From positions 1,144,501 through 1,208,500 of the forward strand of contig NZ_CP107942.1 of assembly GCF_036053395.1 (NCBI RefSeq): a stretch of 64,000 nt of DNA, written 5' to 3'. A program made the translations under genes and the position numbers. This document shows positions 1-7,947 of this stretch, piece by piece; position 1 is the first letter of the stretch, and every line of letters begins with the position of its first letter. Under the pieces are notes generated by a model. The model worked only from the letters and a program-made list of their open reading frames with translations, ran no database searches and had not been told where the DNA came from. This DNA comes from Actinoplanes sp. NBC_00393 (GTDB taxonomy: Bacteria; Actinomycetota; Actinomycetes; Mycobacteriales; Micromonosporaceae).

Positions 1-738
1 CCAGCGCGGGATGAGCAGGACCTCTTCGTGTTCCACGTTCACGCACTCGACCGGCCCGATGCCTTCGGGGAAGTCGAACACCTCGGGCTCGCTGAACGGG
101 GGAGTGGTGAACCAGCCGCGGTCCCGCTCGTAGATCACCGGCGGGTTGAGGCACTCCTCGATGGTGGTCCAGATGTTGAACGACGGCGCGAAGTCGTAGC
201 CGTCGACGGTGAGGTTCGCCCCGTCCCGGATGCCGATTTCGTCGATCTCGTCGAACAGTTCGTCGGCGGCGTAGCGGGCGAAGATGTCGGAGAGTCCCGG
301 CTCGACGCCGATGCCGACGAGCGCCAGCCGGCCCGCCTGCTCCCACTCCTGCGCTTGCTCGAACTGGGCGTCGCCGAGTTTGACGCCGACCTGCTCGTAC
401 GGCCGGTCGGGGTGCGGCCGGGACAGTGACATGGCCATGTCCAGGTAGGTGACCCCGGCGGTCTTCGCGGCGTCGAACAGCGGCATCACGAACCGCGGGT
501 CGGTCGCGTTCAGCAGCGCGTCGCAGGCGTGCTCCCGGAGCAGCGCCGCGACCGCCGCGGTGTCCGAGGCGTCCACCTGCTCGGCGCGGAACCGGCTGTC
601 ACCGGTTGCCGCGACCGCCGCCTGTGCCCGGGCCAGGTCGTAGTCGGCCACCACCATCTCGTCGAAGAACGGCCGCCGCGCCGCGATCCTGGTGATCGCC
701 GTGCCGACACCGCCCGCTCCCACCAGCAGTACTCGCAT
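1..738 (-). CDS. Saccharopine dehydrogenase-family oxidoreductase (partial, C-terminus outside window)
   Basis: Reading the minus strand from an ATG at 738 gives 246 open codons that run off the left edge. The N-terminus MRVLLVGAGGVGTAI is a Rossmann dinucleotide-binding loop (GxGxxG), followed by the ...NATDPRFVMPLFDAAKTAGV stretch typical of the saccharopine dehydrogenase family (NAD(P)-dependent amine/amino-acid oxidoreductases), and later GIGVEPGLSDIFARYAADEL. It is divergent from the TetR gene at 827 with an 88-bp gap, so that regulator probably controls it. The substrate (saccharopine, lysine or another amino acid) cannot be told from this fragment. Confidence 0.85.
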   Translation of the reverse strand, partial: MRVLLVGAGGVGTAITRIAARRPFFDEMVVADYDLARAQAAVAATGDSRFRAEQVDASDTAAVAALLREHACDALLNATDPRFVMPLFDAAKTAGVTYLDMAMSLSRPHPDRPYEQVGVKLGDAQFEQAQEWEQAGRLALVGIGVEPGLSDIFARYAADELFDEIDEIGIRDGANLTVDGYDFAPSFNIWTTIEECLNPPVIYERDRGWFTTPPFSEPEVFDFPEGIGPVECVNVEHEEVLLIPRW

Positions 739-826
739 GGCGTGGAACTCCTCTCGTCGTCCTCGCCTAGATGAAACGCGGACCGGTGTCGTAAGGTCAA
801 CGGCGTTGGCATAAGGAGGAGCACCG

Positions 827-1528
827 ATGCCCAAGGCCGTCGTCCCCGAGGAGAAGCGGCGCCGTCGCCGTCCCACCCGCAGCGGCACGGTCCTGTCCGA
901 GCAGCTGATCGTCGAGGCGGCCCTGCGCCTGCTGCGCGAACACGGCAGCACCGGTCTCACCGCCCGGCGGCTCGGCCTGGCGCTGGACTGCGACCCGAGC
1001 ACGCTGTACCGCTACTTCCGCGGCATGGACGAGATCATCCTGGCGATCGGCGACGCTCTGATCGGCCAAGCCCTGCGCGGGTGGACCCCGAGCGGCGAGT
1101 GGCGGGCCGACCTGCGCGCGCTCGGCCTGCGCATCCATGACGCGTACGTGGCGCACCCGCAAGCCGCCGTCCTCACCACCAGCCGGGTCACCGGCCGGGC
1201 CAACGAGCTGGCCGCCGACGAGGTGGTCCTGACCGTGCTGAATTCCGCCGGCCTCCCACCCGCCGACACCGTCCGCGTCTATCACGCCTTCATCGACCAG
1301 ACGCTCGCCTTCGCCGCTCTCGACGCGGCGTCGGTCGCCCTGCCGAACGCCGCTCTGCGGGCCGAGGAGGTGGTGTGGCAGTCCACCTACGCCCGGTTGC
1401 CCGCCAGCAGCCACCCGCACATCGCCCGGGTGGCACCTTTGCTCGCCGCCGAGATGGTGACCAGCGCCTACCCCGCCGCCCTCGACCTTCTGCTGAACGG
1501 CATAGCCCACAGCTCATCCCGCCAGTAA
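827..1528 (+). CDS. TetR-family transcriptional regulator
   Basis: A 233-residue protein with a basic N-terminal tail (KRRRRRP) and a TetR helix-turn-helix at about residues 25-70, where LTARRLGLALDCDPSTLYRYF is the recognition region. The C-terminal ~150 residues are the variable ligand/dimer domain. The ATG at 827 has a strong Shine-Dalgarno sequence, AAGGAGGA, at 813-820. It is divergent from the saccharopine-dehydrogenase-like gene, its likely target. Its 3' end overlaps the convergent SGNH hydrolase by 15 bp. No clear inverted repeat was seen in the intergenic region. Confidence 0.9.
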   Translation: MPKAVVPEEKRRRRRPTRSGTVLSEQLIVEAALRLLREHGSTGLTARRLGLALDCDPSTLYRYFRGMDEIILAIGDALIGQALRGWTPSGEWRADLRALGLRIHDAYVAHPQAAVLTTSRVTGRANELAADEVVLTVLNSAGLPPADTVRVYHAFIDQTLAFAALDAASVALPNAALRAEEVVWQSTYARLPASSHPHIARVAPLLAAEMVTSAYPAALDLLLNGIAHSSSRQ

Positions 1529-2293
1529 CCACGTAGCCACCAGGTCGGTGACCTGCGCGGCACCCCGGTCGCTCAGATGGATGTGGTCCACCAACAGGGT
1601 CCGCCCACCCGCCTCCGCGACCTCGTCCCAGCTGCGCCGGAACGTGTAGTGCTGCACCGCCGCCCAGAACGCCACCCCGAACGAGAACGCGAAGGGCTCG
1701 GTCTGGCCGGCAAGCAGTGCAGTCATGCGCTCATGCACCGGCAGATAACCCGCGTCGGTCTGCTCCGCCACCTCGCGTACGGCCGCGTTGTACCCCTCCA
1801 GCCGCCGGTTGATCTCAGTGCCCGGATCCTCGCCGAGCGGCGGCAGCGAAGCCAGCGCGATCCGGGCATCGCTCCCGGCGCGGATCCGCTCGACGATCGC
1901 GACCAGGTTCGCCCGGTACTCCGGGACCGGCACCTCGCCCCGCACATCGTTCGTCCCGACCAGCACGGCCACCGCCTCGGGCCGGCAGGCCACCACATCG
2001 GTGTCCAGCCGGCCGAGCAGATCAGCCGAGGTGTTGCCGTTGATCCCGGCGTTGACCAGGTCGTATCCGGCGAGCTCCGGCTTCCGGCGCAGACCGCCGA
2101 CCCAGTCGCCGCCCAGGGTGCCCTGGGTGATGCTGGCCCCGGCGGCAACCACCACGGGCCGCCCGTCCGCCGCCGGACAGGCGTCCGCCGGGTTGCCCGT
2201 CGGAGCCCGGAGGAAGGCGAGGTATCCGGCCGGCGCCGTCGCGCCCAGCAGAGCGGCAACGGCAACCAGCGTCAGTGTCCAGCGACGTTTCAT
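1514..2293 (-). CDS. Secreted or membrane-anchored SGNH/GDSL hydrolase
   Basis: A 259-residue protein with an N-terminal hydrophobic signal/anchor (residues 5-28). SGNH blocks are visible: block I AAGASITQG (nucleophile Ser, but GAS instead of the usual GDS), block II NAGINGNT (oxyanion Gly), block III VGTNDVRG (oxyanion Asn) and block V VDHIHLSDRG (catalytic Asp/His). It is probably an extracellular esterase or lipase of unknown substrate. It is divergent from the TetR gene at 2369, and two palindromes lie between them. The Asp-to-Ala change next to the nucleophile is mildly unusual; the triad itself is complete. Confidence 0.85.
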   Translation of the reverse strand: MKRRWTLTLVAVAALLGATAPAGYLAFLRAPTGNPADACPAADGRPVVVAAGASITQGTLGGDWVGGLRRKPELAGYDLVNAGINGNTSADLLGRLDTDVVACRPEAVAVLVGTNDVRGEVPVPEYRANLVAIVERIRAGSDARIALASLPPLGEDPGTEINRRLEGYNAAVREVAEQTDAGYLPVHERMTALLAGQTEPFAFSFGVAFWAAVQHYTFRRSWDEVAEAGGRTLLVDHIHLSDRGAAQVTDLVATWLLAG

Positions 2294-2304
2294 ATCGGCT
2301 CCTG

Positions 2305-2346
2305 GTTAGTGAGTGCTTACTAACCACTATAGTTAGTGAACACTCA
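2305..2346. promoter_or_regulatory. Two palindromic TetR-type operators
   Basis: The SGNH/TetR intergenic region holds GTTAGTnAGnnCTnACTAAC (2305-2324) and a second, shorter palindrome with the same half-site, TTAGTGAACACTCA (2333-2346). They are 28 bp apart start to start. The position between divergent genes fits autoregulation and control of the hydrolase by the TetR protein. Confidence 0.65.
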
Positions 2347-2368
2347 CCCACACGTCAAGGGAGAAGGC

Positions 2369-2953
2369 TTGAGCACCCGCGACCGCATCATCACCGCCGC
2401 AGCGGACGTCATCCGCAGTCACGGTCTGGCCCGGGCAACCACCAAGGAGATCGCCCGGGCAGCCGGCCTGTCCGAGGCGGCGCTGTACAAGCACTTCCGG
2501 GACAAGACCGACCTGTTCCTGGCGGTGCTCGGCGAACGCGGTCCCACCGCGCTCAGCGCCGTCCTCGCCCGGCTTCCGCAGCGCGCCGGAGCAGACCCGG
2601 TGGAAACCGTGCTGCGCGAGGTGGTGCTGGCCGCGATCGACTTCTACGAGCAGGGCTTCCCCATGGCTGCCTCACTCTTCTCCGAGCCGGCTCTGCTGGC
2701 CGCCCACCGCACCGCACTGCAGGAGCGCGGCGCCGGCCCGCACGCGCCCAGCCGGGCACTGGCCGCCTATCTGTCGAAGGAACAGCGACTCGGCCGCCTG
2801 AACCGGGACTTCGCCCCCGCCGCTGCCGCCGACATGCTGCTCGGTGCTTGCCTTCAGCGGGCCTTCCTCGGCCACTTCGAGCCCAACACCGAAGCGCCCG
2901 AAGCGTTCGCCTCCAACCTCCTGACCACCCTGCTCCGCGGAGTGTCGACATAG
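2369..2953 (+). CDS. TetR-family transcriptional regulator
   Basis: A 194-residue TetR protein. The HTH spans about residues 1-50 (RDRIITAAADVI... TKEIARAAGLSEAALYKHF) and the C-terminal domain resembles those of other TetR_C regulators. A GTG at 2336 would extend the protein by 11 residues but lies inside the second operator palindrome. The TTG at 2369 (protein beginning MSTRDRII) has a good ribosome site, AAGGGAGAAGG, just upstream, so I prefer it. It probably represses itself and the divergent SGNH hydrolase. Confidence 0.85.
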   Translation: MSTRDRIITAAADVIRSHGLARATTKEIARAAGLSEAALYKHFRDKTDLFLAVLGERGPTALSAVLARLPQRAGADPVETVLREVVLAAIDFYEQGFPMAASLFSEPALLAAHRTALQERGAGPHAPSRALAAYLSKEQRLGRLNRDFAPAAAADMLLGACLQRAFLGHFEPNTEAPEAFASNLLTTLLRGVST

Positions 2954-2963
2954 GTCCCGCGGG

Positions 2964-3450
2964 TCACGGGAAGAGATCGAAGTCCGGCGCGGGGGCCAGC
3001 TCGACCAGCTGATCCGCACTCAGCGGCAGATCCGGCCGCCCGATCTTCAACTCGCTCTCGGTGATCACCTCGCCCGGAACCGGCAGCTCAGCCGGGACAC
3101 CGTTCGCGCTGGTGGCGAACGCGACCGTGTCACCCCGGTGGTGTCGTCTCGCCCGGCTGGGCCGGATCGAACACCTGGGCCGGATACGCCTGCAGCGGCG
3201 GCGTACCTGCTACCGGGTGATAGGTGACCCCGGACAGCATCGGCGGCACCGCCTTGGCCAGATAGCAGCTGATCCGCGCCGCCGCATGATCCGGCGGCTC
3301 GGTCGGGATCCGGATCCGATAGCCGTTCTCGCTGACATGGGTGGTCGGCGCGGTGGCCCGGCTGCTCGGCTCGGCCGCCGCAGCCGCGCAGTACGGCGCC
3401 GGGTCGAGAGTCTCCCAGGACGGGCCGCCGGTCGTCGTGTCGCTCCGGCT
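2964..3450 (-). pseudogene. Remnant of a secreted/hypothetical protein downstream of the sigma factor
   Basis: On the minus strand, one frame reads WETLDPAPYCAAAAAEPSS... THVSENGYRIRIPTEPPDH and ends prematurely in a run of four G near 3137. Shifting by one base continues it as GDTVAFATSANGVPAEL... ADQLVELAPAPDFDLFP to a stop at 2964. The text looks like the C-terminal domain of a small secreted protein that often follows SigE-type sigma genes. Its N-terminus is absent and it abuts the truncated sigma gene directly. It looks like a decayed gene with a one-base frameshift, or a sequencing indel in a homopolymer. Confidence 0.55.
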
Positions 3451-3731
3451 CGGGAGCGGGGGAGTCGGGCAGGTCGGCGACGACCCTTTCCCAGCGGTTC
3501 TTCCGCAGGTGACTCAGGAAGGGTGTTGACGAGGACGCGTCGCACGTACGCATCAATCTGTCCGTCTCTGATCTTTGCCCAGCGTGGATAGAGCTTGACG
3601 AAGGTCACCTGGACCAGATCATCCGCGGTGTGCCAGTCTCCGCACAGCGCAAAGGCGAGACGGCGCACGGAACTCACCCGCCCGGCGAAATATGCCGCGA
3701 ATTCGGCGTCCGGCTCAGCCACCCTGCACAC
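3444..3731 (-). pseudogene. Truncated, frameshifted SigE-type ECF sigma factor
   Basis: The first ~64 codons from 3731 encode sigma region 2 of the SigE70 group (EFAAYFAGRVSSVRRLAFAL, DWHTADDLVQVTFVKLYPRW, DAYVRRVLVNT). One extra C at about 3521-3523 then shifts the frame. In the next frame the expected linker follows (FLSHLRKNRWERVVADLPDS) and then homology stops. Region 4, which binds the -35 element and needs about 60 more residues, is missing; the downstream remnant follows at once. The product cannot work as a sigma factor. Confidence 0.7.
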
Positions 3732-3783
3732 CCTCTCGTCCGCTGTCGATGTGTCAACTCATCTGAGACCCCGAAAGGTTCAA

Positions 3784-4821
3784 GTGACCGACCTCACTTT
3801 CAGCACCGGTATGTCGAGCGAGGATCGGGGTACGCGCCGCTCCGTGCGCATGGGGGTTCTGGACATCGGGTCGAATGCGGCCCAGCTACTGGTGATCGAC
3901 AGCTGTGCGGGCTCCCCGCCGCTGCCGGTCTACCGGGAGAAGCGCCTGACCAGGGTCGCCCCGGCGATCCGCGCCGACGGCGCGATCACCGCAGCGGGCG
4001 TGCGACGCCTGGTCGCCGCGGTCTGCGCGACCGTGCGCTCAGCCCGGGAACACCAGGTCGACGAGCTGTTCGCGTACGCCACCGCCGCCGTGCGCGACGC
4101 CACCAACCGTGACCAGATCGTCGCCGCGCTGCGAGCCGAGGCCGGCCTCGAGATCGGCTTCCTGACCGGCGAGGACGAGGGCCGGCTCAGCTACTTCGCA
4201 GCTCACCGATGGTACGGCTGGTCCGCCGGCCCCCTCCTGCTGCTCGACATCGGCGGCGGCTCGATGGAGATCGTCCAGGGCCGCGACGAGGATCCCGCGG
4301 TCTCCCTGTGCCTCCCGCTGGGCGCCCGCCGCCTCACCCACAGCCACCTGCCGGACCACCCGGCTGACGGGAAAGACGTCAAGCGCCTGCGCCGGCACGT
4401 ACGCGACGTACTCACCCCCGCAGTCCGCCGCCTCGACTGGGAGCAACGCCCGCAGAAGGTGGTCGCCACCTCGAAGACGTTCAAGCAGCTGGCCCGGTTC
4501 GCCGGTGAAGCAGGGACTCTGCGCCGCCGTGAACTGCGCTCCTGGATTCCCCGCCTGGCCCGGATGACCCCCGCCCAGCGCGCCGAACTCCCCGGCGTGG
4601 CCCGCAGCCGCGCCCGGCAACTCCTCGCCGGCGCGATCATCGCCGAGACGACCATGGCCGCGCTCGGCGTCGAACGCCTGGAAGTCTGCCCCTGGGGCCT
4701 GCGCGAGGGCGTCCTGCTGCGCCGGATCTCCCCACCGCCCGGCGGTCACGCTCTTCGCGCCGTACGCCTCACCGCACCGCCCGGCGTATCCCGTCTCCAC
4801 GAGCGTCGCCGAGCACGCTGA
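3784..4821 (+). CDS. Ppx/GppA-family exopolyphosphatase
   Basis: A 345-residue ASKHA-fold phosphatase. Phosphate-1 motif MGVLDIGSNAAQLLVID lies near residues 23-39 and phosphate-2 motif LLLDIGGGSMEIV near 160. The core length of ~310 residues matches short actinobacterial Ppx/GppA proteins that cleave polyphosphate or pppGpp. The open frame extends back to 3595, but that part overlaps the sigma-factor region and lacks homology. I chose the GTG at 3784 because GAAAGG sits 5 nt upstream; ATG codons at 3811 and 3850 are alternatives. It overlaps the convergent TetR gene by 53 bp. Confidence 0.85.
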   Translation: MTDLTFSTGMSSEDRGTRRSVRMGVLDIGSNAAQLLVIDSCAGSPPLPVYREKRLTRVAPAIRADGAITAAGVRRLVAAVCATVRSAREHQVDELFAYATAAVRDATNRDQIVAALRAEAGLEIGFLTGEDEGRLSYFAAHRWYGWSAGPLLLLDIGGGSMEIVQGRDEDPAVSLCLPLGARRLTHSHLPDHPADGKDVKRLRRHVRDVLTPAVRRLDWEQRPQKVVATSKTFKQLARFAGEAGTLRRRELRSWIPRLARMTPAQRAELPGVARSRARQLLAGAIIAETTMAALGVERLEVCPWGLREGVLLRRISPPPGGHALRAVRLTAPPGVSRLHERRRAR

Positions 4822-5347
4822 GCGCCGCCCGCACCCGCTCGGCGTCGCCGGTCGCCAGCAGATCGAGCAGCGCACCACGAAGCACCGCCAGCGCGAGCGT
4901 ACGCTGCGCAGCCCCGTCCGCGCTGTCCCGCTCCGCCGCCGGCTGGCATGCCGCCAGCACCCCCAGCCAGTCCTCCACGGTTGCCCGCGCGAACCCGCCC
5001 CACGCCCCGTCCGGCTCGACCAGCGACCGCGCGTAGGCCTCCACCCACAACCGCAGCAGCGGCCGGTGCTCGTCGGCCGCGAGCCAGTCCCAGACCGTCT
5101 CGACCGCCGCGTCCAGCCCGATCGGCGCCGCCCCCACGTCGCCCACCAGCCGCAACTCGTCCGCCCGGGCCCGCGCCAGCAACTCCCGAACCAGGCCTTC
5201 CTTACTGCCGAACAGAAAAATCAGCACCCGCGGACTCGACCCGATCGCCGCCGCGAGCGGCCGCAGCGACAGATCCGCCAGCCCGTGCTCGAGCACGTAA
5301 CCGTACGCCGCCTCCAGCAACTCTTCCCGCCGCTCGCTCACGGGCAT
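4769..5347 (-). CDS. TetR-family transcriptional regulator
   Basis: A 192-residue protein with an N-terminal HTH (RREELLEAAYGYVLEHGLAD ... LAAAIGSSPRVLIFLFGSKE) and a helical C-terminal domain (WDWLAADEHRPLLRLWVEAYARS). It starts at ATG 5347, 13 bp from a perfect palindrome. It is divergent from the GNAT acetyltransferase at 5400, which it very probably represses. Confidence 0.88.
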   Translation of the reverse strand: MPVSERREELLEAAYGYVLEHGLADLSLRPLAAAIGSSPRVLIFLFGSKEGLVRELLARARADELRLVGDVGAAPIGLDAAVETVWDWLAADEHRPLLRLWVEAYARSLVEPDGAWGGFARATVEDWLGVLAACQPAAERDSADGAAQRTLALAVLRGALLDLLATGDAERVRAALSVLGDARGDGIRRAVR

Positions 5348-5359
5348 ACCGTAGCATTG

Positions 5360-5379
5360 ACTGAAACAATCGTTTCAGT
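5360..5379. promoter_or_regulatory. Perfect 8-bp inverted repeat operator
   Basis: ACTGAAAC-AATC-GTTTCAGT lies between the divergent TetR and GNAT genes. It overlaps a possible -35 element (TTGACT, 5357-5362) for the acetyltransferase. Symmetry and position mark it as the TetR binding site. Confidence 0.75.
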
Positions 5380-5399
5380 AGGCGCGAAAGGACATCGCA

Positions 5400-5888
5400 A
5401 TGTCACAACAACTGGTGCGGCGCGCCGACCGGCCCGGCGACCTCGGCTGGACCGTGATGGCGCACGGCGAGATCTACGCCGAACAGTTCGGCTGGAACAC
5501 CGACTTCGAAGCCCTGGTCGCCAAGATCGTCGGCGACTACGCCACCAGCCACGACCCCACCCGCGAGGCCGCCTGGATCGCCGAGGCCAACGGCACCCGA
5601 GCCGGCTCGATCATGCTGGTCGCCACCGACGACCCGGCGGTCGCCAAACTCCGCATCCTGCTGGTCGACCCTGCCGCCCGAGGCCTCGGCCTGGGCGCCC
5701 GCCTGGTCGAAGAATGCCTGGCCTTCGCCCGCGCCGCCGACTACCAGCAGGTCACCCTCTGGACGGTCGCCGAATGCGTCTCCGCCCGCCGCATCTACGA
5801 AGCCGCCGGCTTCACCCTCACCGCCTCGGCGCCCCACGCCGGTTTCGGCCACCCGCTAACAGGCCAAACATGGACAAAAGCCCTATAG
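5400..5888 (+). CDS. GNAT-family N-acetyltransferase
   Basis: A 162-residue GCN5-related acetyltransferase. Acetyl-CoA motif A is LRILLVDPAARGLGLGARLV at about residues 83-102, followed by the motif B region VTLWTVAECVSARRIYEAAGF. The sequence resembles the catalytic half of MarR-GNAT fusion proteins, here encoded alone. The ATG at 5400 has GAAAGGA at 5386-5392. It probably acetylates a small amine or drug under control of the divergent TetR. Confidence 0.85.
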   Translation: MSQQLVRRADRPGDLGWTVMAHGEIYAEQFGWNTDFEALVAKIVGDYATSHDPTREAAWIAEANGTRAGSIMLVATDDPAVAKLRILLVDPAARGLGLGARLVEECLAFARAADYQQVTLWTVAECVSARRIYEAAGFTLTASAPHAGFGHPLTGQTWTKAL

Positions 5889-6130
5889 AGTACGACCTAC
5901 ACCTCCCTCAAACCCAGCTACGCCGTCCCCACCACTCCACGCGATCAAGATGCCCACCCAGGCCCCACCGCGCCCGCCGGGCTTAAGCAGCCCAAAGACC
6001 GCTGCGCGCCCCCCACCGGCCGCGCGCAGCACCAGCAAGCCCGCCCGGCGCCGCCCACCAACGGCCACGAGCGGTTCTCCCACCCCGCCGGCCTTCACGC
6101 GCGCAGCCTCCACCATCGACCCCGAGCCAT

Positions 6131-6242
6131 GATCCGGCCGGCACGCGATCCGGCCGGCACGCGATCCGGCCGGCACGCGATCCGGCCGGCACGCGATCCG
6201 GCCGGCACGCGATCCGGCCGGCACGCAATCCAGCCGGCACAC
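6131..6242. repeat. Seven tandem copies of a 16-bp unit
   Basis: The unit GATCCGGCCGGCACGC repeats seven times with exact 16-bp spacing. Only the last copy differs (AATCCAGCCGGCACAC). The unit contains the palindrome CCGGCCGG, so each copy can pair with any other. Confidence 0.95.
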
Positions 6243-6600
6243 CAGGTCAAGCCGCCGCCCAGCGCCGTCCGGCCCGGTGGGCAAGAAGGCTCGGGCCGTC
6301 AGCCAGCCAAGCCAACTGTCTCCCAGTGCCGCTTCCCAGCCACCGAGGCAGCGCCAGCGGTCAGCCGAACCCGTCGGCCGGGCCGAGTCCGCCGCCTGGG
6401 CCGAGTCCCCCGCTGGGCCGAGTCCGCCGGCCGCGCCGAGCCCGTCGGCTGGGCCAAGCCCTCCGACTGGCCAAGCCCTCCGACTGGGCCAAGCCCTCCG
6501 GTCGCGCCGGGTGGCCGCCAGGCGCGTAGTGGCGCTCGCGCTCGGTGCTCTCGCGCCAGCCGGCCGCCAGGCACGTATCGGCGCCCTCTTGAAAACTCCC

Positions 6601-6780
6601 TGACCGGCGGCTCCCACGCACCGGCCGCCGCTCAGGCGTGGATCTGGGCGCGTGAAGCCTGCCTGACCGGCGGCTCCCACGCACCGGCCGCCGCTCAGGC
6701 GTGGATCTGGGCGCGTGGAACCTGTCTGGTGGGCGGCTCGCGCACACCAGCCGCCAGCCAGACACGCATCCCGCCTCCTC
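6601..6780. repeat. 63-bp direct duplication with a diverged third copy
   Basis: Positions 6601-6663 and 6664-6726 share an identical 54-bp core (starting TGACCGGCGGCTCCCACGC) containing GGCGGC/GCCGCC inverted arms. A degenerate third copy follows from about 6727 to 6780. There is no coding signature. Confidence 0.85.
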
Positions 6781-7068
6781 CATTCGGAATCGCTGTGCCG
6801 GCCGGCTGGCCTGGTGCTGAGCGGCCTGCGTTGATCTTGGACTGGTGGTGGCTATCGGCGCGGTCAGCTGGTCCGCCCGACTGTCGCTAACGGTCGTTTT
6901 GTGAGCGTTGAGGCGGCGGTGGTGGTCAGCCGGGGTGAGTTGGCTGTCGTTGAGCGGCGTGCTGTGGACGGAGCCGTCAGGCGGGAGCGGTACTGGCGGG
7001 CGGTTGGGTGGGGCGGGCGTGCGACGGCTCCCAGGTGGGGCACAGGTAGGGCTGGCAGGGTGGGCTTG

Positions 7069-7737
7069 ATGATCGAGCGTCGCCTTGCCTGGTTCGGCGT
7101 CGCCTGTGTGGTGGCGTGTCTGGGCTTGTTCGCCTGGTTGCACCTCAGTCCGCCGTCCTCGTTGCTGGACTGGCGGACTCGGACGCTGAGCCAGTACGCG
7201 CTGCTGGACAACGGCTGGGCCTTCGACGTGGGGACGCTTCTGCTTGCCGCCGGTTCGGCTGCGGTCCTGGCGGCGTTGCTGCGCGCCCGTGTGTTTCGGC
7301 CGGGATCGGGCGCGGCTGCCGGGCTGGTTCTCTGGGTGGCCGGCCTGGTAGGTGTGGTCGTCTTCGAGAAACACAACTGGTCGGTCGGACCGTCCATGAG
7401 CGGGAACATCCACCGGGCGGCGAGTCTGCTCGCCTTCCTGAGCCTCCCGGTAGCCGCTCTACTGGCCGGCCTCTCCGGCTTGCGTCACGCACCTGCCAGG
7501 GCGCCGGCGCTCGCTGTTCTGCTGGCCGGGGTAGCCGCGCTGCTGTGCTTCGCTCCCATCTTGTGGGCGCTGCTGTCCGAGCCTTGGACGGGGGTGCGCT
7601 GGTGGCGGGCGATCCCGCTGGGCACCGTGGAGCGGCTGCTGGGCTTGGCCGAGGTGGCAACCGTGCTGCTTCTGGCCCGCTGGGCGACGCTGACCCCAGC
7701 CGCCGCGGAGCAGCCGCAGACCACCGCTACCGCTTGA
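7069..7737 (+). CDS. DUF998-type integral membrane protein
   Basis: A 222-residue protein with about six hydrophobic segments (AWFGVACVVACLGLFAWL; VGTLLLAAGSAAVLAALL; AAGLVLWVAGLVGVVVF; AASLLAFLSLPVAALLAGL; LAVLLAGVAALLCFAPILWAL; LLGLAEVATVLLLARW). Layout and motifs (SQYALLDNGWAFDVG, GNIHRAASLLAFLSLPVAA) fit the DUF998 family, whose function is unknown. The frame is open back to 6901, but the first 56 codons lack hydrophobic pattern or homology. The ATG at 7069 fits the first membrane helix. Confidence 0.8.
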   Translation: MIERRLAWFGVACVVACLGLFAWLHLSPPSSLLDWRTRTLSQYALLDNGWAFDVGTLLLAAGSAAVLAALLRARVFRPGSGAAAGLVLWVAGLVGVVVFEKHNWSVGPSMSGNIHRAASLLAFLSLPVAALLAGLSGLRHAPARAPALAVLLAGVAALLCFAPILWALLSEPWTGVRWWRAIPLGTVERLLGLAEVATVLLLARWATLTPAAAEQPQTTATA

Positions 7738-7934
7738 CCCGCTGCGCTCAACGGTGCGCCGACCGGGTTGGGCGCGAAGCATTGACGCCGGGGTGCGCGT
7801 GCGGCGTCGAGGGTTGGAAGCGGAAGCCGGGGTACCGCCGGGCGATGCGCGGGCTGCGTGGTTGGCGCGGAGGCGGCGGCTGGGGGAGCGCTGGTACGGA
7901 GGGAAATCGGGCGGCTGGGTGATCGGTGGGCTCC

Positions 7935-7940
7935 TATAGT
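7935..7940 (+). promoter_or_regulatory. -10 element of a probable leaderless LacI transcript
   Basis: TATAGT lies 7 nt upstream of the LacI start codon at 7948, leaving no room for a Shine-Dalgarno site. The mRNA probably begins at or next to the ATG. Confidence 0.55.
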
Positions 7941-7947
7941 TGGCCGA

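Larger units (their letters stand above)
5889..7068. other. Repeat-rich stretch without a convincing gene
   Basis: About 1.2 kb of very GC-rich DNA separates the acetyltransferase from the DUF998 gene. Open frames exist on both strands, but they translate to low-complexity Pro/Arg/Gly text produced by tandem repeats and none has recognisable domains. It contains a 7-copy 16-bp array (6131-6242), GGGCCGAGTCCGCCG-like motifs (about 6375-6500) and a 63-bp duplication (6601-6726). Confidence 0.6.

Noticed and set aside
5883..6680. A 265-codon minus-strand open frame with repeated RIACRPDRVPAGSRAG text
   Set aside because: It is the translation of the 16-bp tandem repeat and low-complexity DNA; no domain, no start signal and overlap with equally long frames on the other strand.
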